Shown here piece by piece: positions 1 through 13,100 of a stretch of DNA of 64,000 nucleotides. Source of the stretch: Crotophaga sulcirostris. Lineage: Eukaryota > Chordata > Aves > Cuculiformes > Crotophagidae. A program made the translations under genes and the position numbers. The stretch covers positions 295,933 to 359,932 of the forward strand of contig VYZB01000296.1 in the NCBI GenBank assembly GCA_013397455.1. Direction: 5' to 3'. A model generated the notes under the pieces. It ran no database searches. It was not told where the DNA came from and worked only from the letters and a program-made list of their open reading frames with translations. Numbering within the stretch: position 1 is the stretch's first letter; each line of letters starts with the position of its first letter.

Positions 1-20
1 CTTCCTTCCTTCCTTTCTTT
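1..20. repeat. CTTC tetranucleotide microsatellite, cut by window edge
   Basis: The window opens inside a CTTC/CTTT tetranucleotide run that decays by about base 20. Its true length lies outside the window. Confidence 0.75.
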
Positions 21-3000
21 CGCTTGCGACAGTCCTCTGTGATGGTGTATGCATTTTATAATTATTCATCAAGATAAATTCTCAGGAAGAGGTGTTGCAA
101 TTCTAGTGGGCTGAATTTTTCTTTCCACCGCTCCCATCTTGCTGGCACAGGTAGGACATGGAGATCTGACATGGGGATCTGACACATTGTTATTAAAGGA
201 TGTCTGTGCAGGTAGCTCAGCTATAAAATTGCAAAACCAGAACTTGCTGTGTGTATGATAGACTTTTAATGTAAAGGCACTCACTGTAGATTGCTCCTTG
301 CAAGTGGAAACTTCCAAAGCTGATACAAATGCTTGCAGCTCATCATTTATTTAGGAGTATATGCATTTATATAAAAGATGACCTCACTGATGCTAGTTTT
401 GTTATTGACGATTTCTTGGGAAAAACAGGCTACGTACCCAGGGCTGCTGCGATGAGATGCTTATTTCAGTGCCCAAGTGATCTTGTAACAAGATTTGGGT
501 GGAGAGGATTTTAGAGGGCACAGTAAGTCTGAATAGAAAGCTGATCTGCAGCTGAGAAGGCCAATCATATCCTGGGCTGCATCAAAAGAAGTGTGATCAG
601 CAGATTGAGGGAAGTGATTCCCCCCCTCTACTCTGCTCTCATGAGACCCCACCTGGAGTCCTGCATTCAGTTCTGGAGTCCTCAGCACAGGGAGGACATG
701 GAGCTGTTAGAGAAAGTCCAGAGGCTCAGAGGAGCTGGAGCCCTTCTGCTGTGAGGACAGGCTGAGAGAGCTGGGGTTGTTCAGCCTGGAGAAGAGAAGG
801 CTCTGGGGAGACCTTAGAGCAGCCTCCGGTACTGAAAGGGGCTCCAGGAAAGCTGGGGAGGGGCTCTGATGTAGTGAGGGCTTCTTGGCATCTGAGTATT
901 GTCTACCTTGAGTGAAATATCTGGTATGTCCTGTGTTTCCTCTGGGCAAGGCACCAGGACATAAGGAGCTGGATGTGTCTACTTGGTTTGCACCATATTT
1001 TTCCAGCTGTTACTTCACAGATCTCTCAGTCTCTGTGCATTTGGCAGATAATTAGTGTATATGAGCTACCAGGCTTCTCTTGTTGTGCAATTTGTGGCTG
1101 TGGGGAGTGCAAAGAACTGATACAAGCTCTTTCCTCTGCCAGCCTGGTGGGTGAGGCCTTTTGCTGGGCCTTGTCACCCCATCTTTTAATTACATTGCTG
1201 CAATCCTGTTACAGCCCTCTCTGATGCTGGGGTGCTTTATTCTGAGCGTGGCCTCAGCTGTTTGGTGTCAAATACTCCATGAGGGACATTTTACCTGCGT
1301 TTTCTCTCTTCATGTTTTTTAAAATATCTGAAGCTCATAAAGATTCACGGCATGTAACTCATCCTTGAATATGACCTTGAAATAATGAGATATTTCTGAT
1401 CTAATCCATGATTATGAAGCAAGGATAGGAGCTGTCAGAAAAAAGAACTGAACCAGCACTCTAGCTGACAATATGTCTATTCCTGATGCTGCCACAAAGT
1501 ACCTTTGTTTCTTCCTCTCCTCCCTCTGCTCAGTCATTGTAAGCAAAGCAGAATCAGATTTTTTTCATAGTGATTTGCCAGATTTTCCTCATTCTTGTTG
1601 TGTAGATATTTCCACTCTCCTCTTTTTCCTGGTCCTTGGCTTTTTTCTCTAGCCCGAGCATGTCTCAACAGCAGGATATGTATTTTGGTGCAAAGGGTAG
1701 GCACGCATCTTTTTAATTGCACTTCCAAACCTAGACTAAACCTAGCTTTTGATACTTGAGGGGTCTATAGCTTATCTTAGGCCACATGAAGCAATTTCTA
1801 CAGCCTGTTTCTAGCTTGGAACTTCGTCCAATGTAGGAGAGTCCTCAGTTATCCTGGTTAACAACCCCAGGGCAGCCCCACTTTTCGGAGGACTGTGTGA
1901 ACCATTAGGATCAGCAGTGTTTATCAGCTCTTAGCTGTCCTGATGTAGCAACTACTGAAAGCAGCCTCTGAAATAAGGGTGGAGCAGACACCAATGATGA
2001 CAAGTGTGAAGGGAGAGTTAATTCTTACCTCTGCCTGTGAATCATAGCCTTACAGCTAGGGAGTTTCCATAGAAGTTGCATGGGGATATTTTCATAACTT
2101 GGGCTCCTCAAATTCAGGCAAAATATTGCTTACTCTAAGGAATAAATATATTAAGGATAAAATTGATGATTCTTTGAATCATTTGCAGTTCGTGTGGTTC
2201 TGCTGACTGTTACTACACCCTGTTGAACTTCTTTTATGATGGCTTAAATAGTTTTTTGGTTTTGTTCCTTAGCTTCCAAGTGATTAAGGAAATGAAACAT
2301 TAGAAATGGAGCATTGCCTTGGTAAGAGGTGAAGGGATGAAGGGGGACAGATGCACTGTATTGTTTTCACAGTCCTCCTTGGCGTGCAGGGCCAGTTCTG
2401 CGTGTACACAAAGACCAGGACAACATCTGTCCCTTGCAGCAGTGCAGCCACAGAGATCAGAGTGATTTCCCTTTACATACCATGTTTATTTGTAGGCAAG
2501 TTTCAGAGGGGTATCTCTGTGGGGGCACATTTCTTACACATCATGTTTTTTGCATGCTATTTATTAAAGATAGCCATTTGCTGTTTCGGAGAGTTTGTCC
2601 AAAACAGGGCCTTTGTAAAAATGATTATTTAAAAAATGCTGATGACATTTTTTACTTGCTAAAAAGTTTGGGCCTTTTTACCTTTAAACATAACTGTATG
2701 AATCATTGTAAGCGAAAAAAAACTTAGCTTTTCTCACTGAATTTGCATCCAAAGCAAGAATCTTAAGTTAATACCGAATAACAGCAAAAATAAAACTTCA
2801 GAAAAAAGTGGTACTTGAAGATCCTTAAAATTTCAAAACTTCATAAACATGGGGGTATTTCAGGGAATTCCATGTAGATTAAATCGGACTTTCAGATGAT
2901 GGTCTGTCTCTACATGTGACTGGTTTGAGCCCAGATGCCCTGGAGATGTGTAGGACAGGCAATGGCAGTGCTTCCACACCAACCGCCTTGGACTGTTTTG

Positions 3001-5664
3001 CCAGTCTTTTCTAGAAAGATCAAGGGAAAGGATGGAAATAGAACTTTCTCTTCCTTCTGTTGAGGAAGCAGTCAGGCAGGAGCTGCTGTGAGGCTCTCTG
3101 GGGGGTATGAAAAGAACTGGGAATATCACACTTCAAATAAGTTAGCGCTGCATTTAGTCACTGCTCACATAAACTGAGTTTAGCTGGCAGCCGATCATCA
3201 GAGACGTCTGCATCCCACTGATTACCCTCCAAGCTATAAACTGCTGCTACCATATTTCAAGCTCCATATTTTAGTTCATGTGATAAAAGGAGTGCACCAA
3301 AATAACTTAGAAATGGGCCTGCTGGAAGTGCAGAGTCACTGGTGGCGATGCTGACCCCTACGTTACCTGTGCAAGACCACCGCTAAGGAAAAGGTCCCTG
3401 GGAAGCCTTTCTTAATAGTCTCGCGTAAAGGCTGCCTGGAGGGGCTGCACAAAGAATCTTCTGGAGGCTCATGGCCTTGACGCATGCGTGTGTAGTTGCC
3501 CTCAGTAATGGATTTGGGAGGTGATCCATGAAATTGGCCAGGAAACCTTTACGGCAGGATAAGTACTAGCTTTGATTAAATGAAATTAAGAAAATGAATT
3601 TTAAACAAGGGAGGTATGGTGCTGGCCAACTGAGCCCAAAAATTTCTTAGCGCTTAATTTAGTGAAGCATTTGTACTTTCAGGGTGAATGCAACTGGAAC
3701 TGGTTCATTTCCCTTTCTGCTTTTGTTTCATTCATCACTGTTGGTTTATTGGTTCTGTTTACTCTTAACATAGTCCTTTCATGTGCTCTTTTTGGTGTAA
3801 AAACTTCCAGCTGCTGTGCTCAGCCTGAACTGCAATTAGCACAGGGTAATAATGGAGCAATTAACTACAATTAACATGGAGTAATAATGAAGCAGGAGAA
3901 AAGAGTGCCTTGCCAAGGTGTTTTGTAGAGAGCCCGACGCTGTGCAATGTACAATGGAGCTGCTGCCCGTACGCTGTACCGAGCCGTCTGCTGGTGTTAC
4001 TGGCACCTCTCCAAAATGTGACCCTGCTCCTGCAGCTTGTGGCTGTTACAGCAAATGCTGCTCCCACATCAGTGTGCAGATGTAAGCTGATGAAAAACCT
4101 CTTTCCAGCATGTATGAACAGCTTCATCTTCAGGGAAAAGGATTTCAAAACGGGAGCAGAGTTTCCTAAGCCGCGGTGTGGTCGCAAACTGTTGAAAGTG
4201 ATATCCCACCTCCTCTCTCTTTCATCCGGGGAGAAAAAAATGTTCCTGTTCACTGCTGTGTGCCAAAAATGCTTTGAAATCTTCCTGCTCGAACCCACTG
4301 ATTTTGAATATTAAGTAGCTAGAGTTATTTCAGCTTTTCTAGTAGCAAGGAGAAGTGACAAGAGTTGGAAAAATCTCAAAAGGCTTTTTAGAAGAAAGAA
4401 GTTATTTTCAGCTGTCTCTGTCCTTCCTGGTGAATACCTCTTCCCCAAAGCCTTTAAAATTTAGTCCGAAAATCTTTAAAATTTAGTGAAGAAGCTGAAG
4501 AATGCACACCAAAAAAGTGTTTTCTCTTAAGTAAGGCCTCAGGGACCCTCCCAAAGAGAAACTGCTGCTGTTTTCCTCCATCCTCTGAGCACCTCCTGCA
4601 AAGCTAAACAAAGATAACAGGAATAATAAGGAAGAGAAGTGATTTATAGGAATCCCACCATGAGAGATCAGTGGAAATTCCCTCTTCCTGAACAAAGCCG
4701 TTTGCTTGTTCTGTTTGCTTTAAATGTTTAAATAGCGACATTACACTGGGGTGTGTGCTTCTTGAGATATAAGACCTAGCCTTTGCATACCTATAGGAAA
4801 GTGGTTTTCCTCATAGTAATACCAGGTCAGTTGTGTTTGATGCCAATGGGAAAAAAAAATTTCTGAGAAATTAAAAAAATAAGATATTATTGGAAACAGT
4901 ATTGGTGAGGAGATACCATGGCACTTACATCATCGCACTGTCCAGTTAAAAAGCAGAATCTTTCGAGGATAGGATATAGGGAAGTAGCTTTGGTTCAGCC
5001 ACCAACTTGCTAGGTAAATATTTTAGTTTTTTCATCTCCAACATTTGGGTTGTTACTTTTATTCTCTTTTATAGACTGCTTTCAATGAGATTTTCTGACG
5101 TTTTTCCTCTCCTCCAGTGCTCTGTCTGTTGCTGTAAGTGTGATTACAGCTTGGTACCTCATGTTTGCAGTTTAACAACTGTGTTTAAACTGATATGACA
5201 GCCAAGCCTTTGGATCCAAGTTGAGCCTAAACCAGTTGATTGTTGTGCTACCCCCCCACACAGGTATTTGTTGCCGTAATTTGAAGCACATCAGTGACAG
5301 TCCCTAAGAGAATTCAGGCATGTCCATCATCTGCTTGTATTGGCAAAATGAACATGTGGCTCTGGTGTGAGTCACAACCTGGACACGAGTAGCGACTGTG
5401 AGATGATGAACAAGCAGGAGACCTGTGCATCTCCCAAGAGTTGCCTTCAGGTCTTGGGCTGGAGCACTAATGAGGATGAACATAGCAGTACACACATGGA
5501 TCCATTTAGGGGGCACTGAAACCTTACATCAAAACATTCACAACAAAATAGTCTGTCTGCCGTGGTGCCAGCCTGGCACACACACATCCCATGTATTTAT
5601 GAACAAATAGAAAATACAGGAAGAGCCAAGTCATGCACTGAAATGTTGTTTCTGAAGAATGAAA
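21..5664. other. Gene-free flanking DNA left of SPTSSB
   Basis: I see no coding exon here. The frames that are open are short, lack recognisable domains and overlap on both strands. The only dispersed repeat I recognise is the CR1 fragment at 554-875. A small direct duplication of CTTTAAAATTTAGT occurs at 4452-4465 and 4474-4487 (period 22 bp). The part nearest SPTSSB could be 3' UTR if the poly(A) site proposed at 5665-5670 is not the one used. Confidence 0.5.
554..875 (+). mobile_element. CR1 LINE fragment, 5' and 3' truncated
   Basis: The plus strand reads like the 3' part of CR1 ORF2: conserved phrases include CTGGGCTGCATCAAAAG, GAGACCCCACCTGGAGT, GGACATGGAGCTGTTAGAG, TTCAGCCTGGAGAAGAGAAG and GAAAGCTGGGGAGGGGCTCT. 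The homology stops before the CR1 3' UTR and terminal microsatellite, so both ends are missing. No intact reverse transcriptase frame remains. Boundaries are approximate, to about 15 bp. Confidence 0.9.
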
Positions 5665-5670
5665 TTTATT
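5665..5670 (-). terminator. Candidate SPTSSB poly(A) signal (AATAAA on minus strand)
   Basis: TTTATT on the plus strand is AATAAA on the minus strand. It is the first AATAAA or ATTAAA I find downstream of the SPTSSB stop codon and would give a 3' UTR of about 1.2 kb. The hexamer is short and the flank AT-rich, so this is only a candidate; 3'-end reads would settle it. Confidence 0.35.
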
Positions 5671-6878
5671 ATTATCTGAAAAAACTGCATACACATGTTC
5701 AGATCTGTTCAACCTTCAATACATGTCTTCGTTTCCAAACACACTTTGTTCTTTTAAGCATGCAGGACCCCACTGCAGCTTAATAAAGAAGTTAAGAGGG
5801 TTTAAAAAATCCTATAACAGTGCAGGCATTATTTGAAAGCTATTTACATTTTGCACCTCTCACTTCTAGTAACAGTAGCATCAGCTGTTAGATACATGTG
5901 CTGTTTAGCTATAACTTATGGTTTGGCATTGACATTTGATTTAGGTGTAGAGTGAAAACCCAACAAACATTCAATTGTTCAAGAAACTCCCCCCAGGCAA
6001 TTATAATAAATCTAATTTCTTCATTATAAAGGAGATCTCTGTAAACACTCAAACTTCCCTGCAGTTATTAAAACATTACTTCCACTCTGTTTTCTGGATC
6101 GTCTTCCTATGGAGCAAACAGAGACTTTGCTTGCCTTAGTGAATGGGAGCAGAAAGAAAAGATGTCTTGGTTTTTATCAAAGAACGCAGGAGTGCACTGA
6201 AACAGAGCCAGTTCTGTTTCTTTCTGTCATTTTCAGTAAGTTGCAAGACTACCTATAATATGTTTTTTCTTACTGTCTTACACCACCTAAAATCAGATGC
6301 AGCAACTAAGATGCAAAAAGTTGGATTCAAGTTCATACTTCTACTACTTTCTCTTCTAATTTCCTCTCCCATTCATGAAAAACCAGAAGTCAATAACCAG
6401 CCACATATTAGTACTCAAATCATGCTTCATTATACTTATCTCCTTATATTCTCTAACCTGGATCCAAGAAGACATGGTATGTTTTGCCACTGCACTCTGT
6501 TGGTGGAACTTCTTTGTGAATACTGGGTGTAGTGCCCCTTCTCACAGCCATCATAAAGGGCCTTTGCAGTTTTCTATGTGCCAGTGTAATTAAATTAGGG
6601 AGCTGAAAGTGGGAGCTGGTTGAATGTTAGGTAAATGTGCATTAGGTAAACCTGCATTCCAGGTGATGTGTTTCACTATCACACAGCAAAAGCTGGCCTG
6701 TGTTTCACTCAACAGGGGCTGTGCAGCCCGGAGTCAGTGCATTGCTCTGTTTTTCAGTTATGGTAATTAAGCAAGCCGTGTTTTGTAGGAGAAAACGGTA
6801 TTTTCGTAACTGCACAAAACTGAAGAAGACATCGCATGTTGCAAGTTGCAAGAGCTGCTCATTACCAGTCAATCGAGT

Positions 6879-7121
6879 TCAGTTCACGATGGAAGCTGTG
6901 CTTTCGAGCTGGCCTCCAAATATCTGGGAGAAGAACTCAAAAGCCAGGCGGACGTGGATGGGGACAAAGACGTAAGCCGTGTACACCACCATGGCCAGAA
7001 CAGTCACGATGATGGTGTGGAACATGGACCGCTCCCAGGGCTCCAGCACGTAGCTGCAGGTGATCAGGAGGTACTGATAGTACAGCCAAGAGATGTAGTC
7101 CTTCACACGCTTAATATCCAT
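6879..7121 (-). CDS. SPTSSB: Serine palmitoyltransferase small subunit B
   Basis: An 80-residue protein that matches the vertebrate SPTSSB (ssSPTb) family; the human protein is 76 residues. Family role: it binds the SPTLC1/SPTLC2 or SPTLC3 heterodimer in the ER membrane, raises serine palmitoyltransferase activity and shifts acyl-CoA choice toward longer chains. Visible features: an aromatic N-terminal helix (SWLYYQY, residues 11-17), the family motif LEPWERSMF (26-34), and a hydrophobic membrane span at about 35-53 followed by [11 protein letters not shown] (54-64). Residue 25 is Val, the residue reported to separate ssSPTb from ssSPTa (Met). The ATG has a strong context (A at -3, G at +4). 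The whole CDS lies in one exon whose acceptor is 31 bp upstream of the ATG, so upstream exons are non-coding. The C-terminal tail (about 70-80) is slightly longer than in human and is the least conserved part. It faces away from OTOL1. Confidence 0.96.
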   Translation of the reverse strand: MDIKRVKDYISWLYYQYLLITCSYVLEPWERSMFHTIIVTVLAMVVYTAYVFVPIHVRLAFEFFSQIFGGQLESTASIVN

Positions 7122-7154
7122 CTTCAGCTTTCGGTGATTGTGAGAAGATGACCT
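7122..7154 (-). other. SPTSSB terminal-exon splice acceptor and 31-bp 5' UTR segment
   Basis: Read on the minus strand, TATCCTTACAG precedes the exon. The AG occupies 7154-7153, so the exon begins at 7152, leaving 31 bp of untranslated sequence before the ATG at 7121. The pyrimidine tract is short but acceptable. This is what shows that the SPTSSB transcript starts further right, beyond an intron. Confidence 0.75.
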
Positions 7155-10100
7155 GTAAGGATAGAGAAGCCTGGATTATAGCTGCAGCGGAAAGAAAGGC
7201 CTGGAACTAAAAACTGATGTGGTGACCATCTTTTCAAGTTTGACACCACAATGTAACTACTACATAAAATAAAGTTCAAACAGAAATAATGCATTGGTAC
7301 CATCACCAGACTCTGCTGCCTTGGAGCAGAGGAAAACAATCGTTAGCTCTGGCAATTGCTGCTTGCAGCTATTGAAGCTGTATCAGTTGGGCACCCTCAG
7401 TTCCTACATTCTGATTATGAGAGTGTTTTGCTACTCATTCTGCAGTAGGAATTAAAACTGCATTAGCTTACAAAGGCACAGGGTTCACGTGGAAGTCAGG
7501 GAGATATGCATTTATAAGGGAAGGCTTTGGGCCAGCTTCTGCAAATGTGGATGGCAGACGCGTACGCTCTGGAATAAGGATGAGATTAAAAGGATTGCTC
7601 TGTAAAAACTCCTCTACTTACTTCTGATAATAATTTATTATTCTGCCGTTGTTGGGAATAAAGAAAAGACAAGCTATGAAAGGGAGGGGAAAAAGTAATT
7701 TCAAATATTATAAGTTTTTCCAGCTCATTCTAAAAAAATAAGATACATTACGGATTAAAAGACTTTCTAACGGAAGTTACAAGTCTAGGGAAGATTTTCC
7801 TCTCAGGTAATATCTTTATGCATTCATTGTTCCCAACACCACACAGAAAGGAGAATGTCTGAGAAAGTATTAACTAGGAAAATCTTCCAATGTATCATTT
7901 TATTCTACACCTTTGTTGCCTAAAAGGCCTGAGACTGATTTTAGAGATATTGCGTCCCTCCAGGCTTGCATTCATAGTGAGTTCCGGGCAACAGAAAGCA
8001 ACAAACACTAAGGTAGCACTGGAAACTTTGCAGCCTGTGATCAGAATAATGATGGGCCAGTGGTATAGGCCAAGTATGTCACAGCAGTCAGTAGTTCACT
8101 GCCTCTGGAGCCTGTGCAGTATATCTGGTGGTATGTGGATATTTACCAAAAGGAAGAAGACAAATTACCAATAAAAAAGATCCCTGGTTTGTTTTGTAAT
8201 GGCTTTACTTTGGTTACTGATGTGTAAAATTTTTATCTGGTGGATGCACTAAGTGTGCTCACACCTTGACGGGTCGTATTTCTCCATCTTTCTTCCTTTG
8301 GGTCACCGGTACTTGTTCACCAGTTGTTCATGATCAACATTCATGTATTACATTGCAAATGGAGCATCCTGCCGGAATAGCTTACACCTCACCATCTGGA
8401 GATGCTGTAAGGTAGATTTTTGACCCTTCTTTGGGGAGGCAACGACTGCAGGCTCACCCGAAGCGTGGCAGACTGGTTGAACTGGCACTCCAAGTGCCTG
8501 TCCAATGCTGTTGACTGTCTTTCTTCCCTCTTTTTAATCCATGTGCTGGCTCCTCTCCCAGTGTTTCTCCTCCCATCCCTCTGCTCCCTGTCCAGATCTC
8601 CTTACATCTGTTTCCCACTTGCTCCTCAACTCTCAGTACCCCCATGAACACAACCTCTTTGCTGGCAACAAGTGGAGTGAAACTCTAAGCACTGTGCATA
8701 AAAAAGAGAGGGAGGCTTGTTTGTGTTAGCAGATTTTTATGCAGAGAAATGTATGCACTTGCCTCAGCACCCACTCAACATTTACTTTCCAACAGCCCCT
8801 CTTCTTTGGTGTCCTCCAACCATCAATACCTGCCCTGATATATCTTTTTCCCCTCCTTCTCCCAAAGCAGTCTGTTTCCTTCACTTGTTTCTTCCTCTGT
8901 CTCTTAGACTACATGTGTAGACTAAGAGGCTGCCTACAATGCTCTGGGCTGGGGAGGGGAGCAGATCACTTCTATTTTACACTGTCTTTGCTGTGAACAG
9001 CTTTACTTCATAGAATCACAGAATCATTAAGGTTGGAAAATATCTCTAAGATCATCAAGCTCAACTGTCAGCCCACCACCACCATGCCTACTAAACCATG
9101 TCCTGAAGTACCATGTCTATGTTTTTTAAACCTCTCCAAGGATGGTGACTTCACCACCTCCCTGGCAAAATCTTCCAGTGCTTGACCACTCTTTCAGTAA
9201 AGAAATTTTTCCTAATATCCAGTCTAAACCTCCCCTGATACAACTTGATGCCATTTCCTCTCATCCTACTGGCAAGGGTGCAGGCTGGGGAGAAAGGCCA
9301 CCACTGGCTTCTGTCCTGGTACGAATAGAAGATGTTTCTTTTCAGATGATTTACTTCAAGGCGGAACTCAAGCCTTGTAAATATTGCAAAGTCTGTAATA
9401 AAAATTGCATAGCTGGCAAACTATGACTCACTGGGAGCCAAGTGTCTCTATTTATACCTTCTGCAAAACCGGCAGCATTTTTCAATGAAAAGGTTAAGCC
9501 CTTTCCTATACAATTGAAAGAAAAATGATAAAGGCCCTCTCACACTATCTAGGATTATGGTATTTACACTGGAGTTATACCTGTGCTAGTTAAACTCATA
9601 CCTTTCTTGGGTAAATATCTGTTAAGCCTGACTGTTGCATGAAGAAACTGCAAGGTTGGAGTGCTTGCTTTGGGTGCTTAAGGCTACGAGGTTATCAGAA
9701 GGGTCTGGCAGTGGTTTTGAGGGGAGAGATCCCAGGCTAATGGAGCCTTCTGCCCACAGCAGCACGTACACTTGTGTATCTCAGTGCAGAGCTGGTATAA
9801 GGATCAGCCAAAGACAGGAAAATTCCCCAGGCTGATTTTACTGATATTAGAGCAGCGTACCAGGCTGCAGATGCACCACTATCACTTACTGGACATTGCT
9901 GGCTTGGAGGGATACATGAATAAAGTATGAAGTAATTAAAATAAGGAGCAGACCTTTTCATTTGTAATCAAAGACTTTGCTAAACTTTCTCCAGCCTGGG
10001 GATTGCATTCCCATTCAGCTCTGTCACCGAGTCCTAGGCGCCAGCCCGTGTTCCTCAGTTCGCCCGCTCACGGCACGGGATAACGCCAGCCCCAGGCTCC

Positions 10101-13100
10101 CAGAGTGGCATTCCTTGGGCTGCCAGCAAGAACACAACCTCTCTGAGTGCAGAGACTGCGTGGTCTCAAATGAATGATTGAGGTTGAGATAAGTAAAAGG
10201 CAAACAGTTAAATTACAGCCTCTGTCCTCACCACTAACACACTTCCACTGCATTTAATCTGCCCAGCCTTTCTCCAGTGACAGGACTGTGTTGGAAATGC
10301 AGCAAACACGAGGGGCTTCTTGGGATAATGTAATTCTAGATGCATAATTTATAAAAGGAAAACATAGAAGGGAAGGAAAAAAGCTATCTTAAACCTACTG
10401 CTCAGTCAATGAGCTACAGGAGTCCACTGTGCTACTGTGACACAGATACCTTTTCCGAAGGCATCCCATTTGCATTGATTTGGGGCTGGTTTTAAGCATA
10501 GGCAATGGTCTGAAGCTCCACACCTCCAACAGTCTCAGGCAGCCTTACAACCAAGGCAAATTTTCTTGTAGCAGTAATCAAAGGGAATGCAGATCACTAA
10601 ACAAACAAAAACTTTTAAGGCTAAAAATTCTGTACTTTAAACAGGACTTGTCTTAGAAAAGCTCCCACTTACATTTTTAAGCATTACTGATCTTTATTAC
10701 ATTAATGCTGCAATCAGCTGGTGCTCTGAGTTGAAAGGGTCCTGTGTTATTAGCTCATTAGTTCCCAGTATTTCAGAACATGAGATAATTTGCTGTTATT
10801 CAATTTTAAGTTAGTGCTCATTTGTCTACAAATTTGAATTGAAGTACTCAGTTACATTGTGGAAATGCCTTCCTGTTTAGAGGCTATGGGACTGTTACAA
10901 CCAGCTATGAATAAAATGAATAGAATCCAGCTTCTAAAGCCATTAAGCAATATTCAAATTATTTTCAGGAATTTCACCTCCAAGCAAAAAAAAGCAAGAA
11001 GAGAAACCTGTAAAGCAGCTTTTATTGTTTTAAGTGGCAACCTGATTTTCTTGCTTGTTGACACATGTCTCTGATTAGGGCAGCCAAAAAGATAAATCAT
11101 CATAAAAAAAATTCCCATGTTTCATTTAAAAGCATGCCTAATCTCAAGAAAATAAAATTATATTAATAACTGTAGTTCCCAGTGTTAGAACTAATGAACT
11201 AATGTTTGGAGTTGTAATCTGAAGATGTGAGTGTTAGGTACTTTGCTATGTAATTGCTGCTTTGAGTGATGGGGTCCTGGGGACTTTGTTCACACTAGCA
11301 GTCTGCAGCTCTGACTGGTGGCTGGACATCACCCAGCAAAAGGCACCTGCTGGGAAATTCCTGTGGAAGGAAACATTCTTGCAGGGGAACTGGGATAGAC
11401 TGGTTTTCTAAAGAACGCTTGAAAAACACCTTACCCTCCTCAGCAAGAGAGTTTGGTTGACTTACATATACAGAGAAAAAAGGTTTCCAACATATATTCA
11501 GGTCTAAATTACTTCATCTAGAGTGGGGATAAACAAGCCCTGGGGCTGGGACAGCCCCGTAATCATTAAACAGGCATCTCTGGTGCTTTGAATGTAAAGT
11601 AGGGCCAAGTTACAAACAAGGCAGGAAGGAAAAACAAGCTAACAATAAATCCATCCCTAAAATGGAAGTATTTAATTGGCTAAAAGTTGGCCATTTGCTA
11701 AATAACTGCTGTGATTTCACAGAAGGCTGGTCTTGCAGAATCCTAAGGGATTGCATTCCTGCTGAAGCTTGAGGAAAGTCCTGCCACGGGCCCTTGAGGC
11801 TTTTATTTGGTCTAATATGCAGGACAGCCACAATATGTGGGCTCCAAATAGCAGATGGGACAAGGCAAAGTGCAATAATAGTTTTAAAGTTGTCTAATAC
11901 ATGAATAATTTTAGCTGTTAAAAGAGGAACGTGTAGTCGTGCCCTTTGGGTATCGAAATACATACCCTTTCTGCAAGTTATTTATCTATAACTGTTCTTA
12001 TTTGTAATTTGATTATGTTAGATGGGTTTGTTCTGCTGTTACTCAGCCAGAATATCCAGACTTATCTAGGGCACAAATCTTGTCCCTCTTAATGCTAACA
12101 TAACTCTGGGATGAACCCATTGATTTTATGTAGACCGACGTTTCTGTAAGTGCAAATAGAATGACAAAGGGATTCACATTCCCAGTCTATCATGCGTTTG
12201 CTTTAATGTGTTTTATTCAGTGAGCACCAAGCATAGAGCATAAGGAATGAAAGACAGGTCTTGTGGACCAGTAATGAGGAAGAAATGAGGAAGAAATTTA
12301 GATGAGGCAACAGTTAAAATTGTGCAGAGAATCCAAACGACAGCGTTTCCCAGGGACAGCATCTCAGCCTGTTCCTGTATCGCATCTGTGCTGATTCCCC
12401 ATCCCCAGCAGTGGCCGTACGGGATCTGCGCAGCCTAGAACACTGCCTATCCCTTACTGACAGGCAGAACCCTGGGGTTACTCTAGTGCTTACATATGGA
12501 TGTTTAAACGTGCCCTAAAGCTTGTTTTCACAGGGAGGTAATGGCAAAGAATGTGAATGAAAACAGCGGCAGGACTCCCAGCATAGCTCCCGCTATGGAC
12601 AGTTAGGCACCATTAGAAATGTCTTTACAGACAGATTTTTAATAAATACCCTCCCTTCTCTAATTCGGGAGTAGAAATGTATGGCAGCAGTGAGACCATC
12701 TCTGGTTTCTCCTACCCCTGGCATTCATCCTCCTGAATCAGCACCTCATTGCTTGCTTGGCCATACATTACTGCCAGCTACAGGAATTGTGAGCTCTTCT
12801 TAGGTACGTGTTCCTGCCACCATCCACGCAGCACCAGAATGAAGTTCAGGGCTGGTAAAATTTTGTTGCTGTACTTGACTTGGACATTATGCATGTGGAT
12901 GAACATGCTTTGAATGAACCTATGGGTTTCTTTGGGAAAAAAAAAAGTCTTCCAGGAGTGGAAAAATACTTCAGGAGTGGAAACAGAAAGGCAGAAGAAG
13001 CAGTGGCATTTTCAGCCACGTTTCTGCTTTACCTTGCTCAGAACGCTCCTTCCTGTTGACCTCAGTGGTAGCATGTCTGTGCTATTTTGTTTTGTTTATG

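Noticed and set aside
3861..4314. 134- and 145-codon frames on opposite strands
   Set aside because: They overlap each other, have no motif and mirror one another as expected of stop-poor non-coding DNA.
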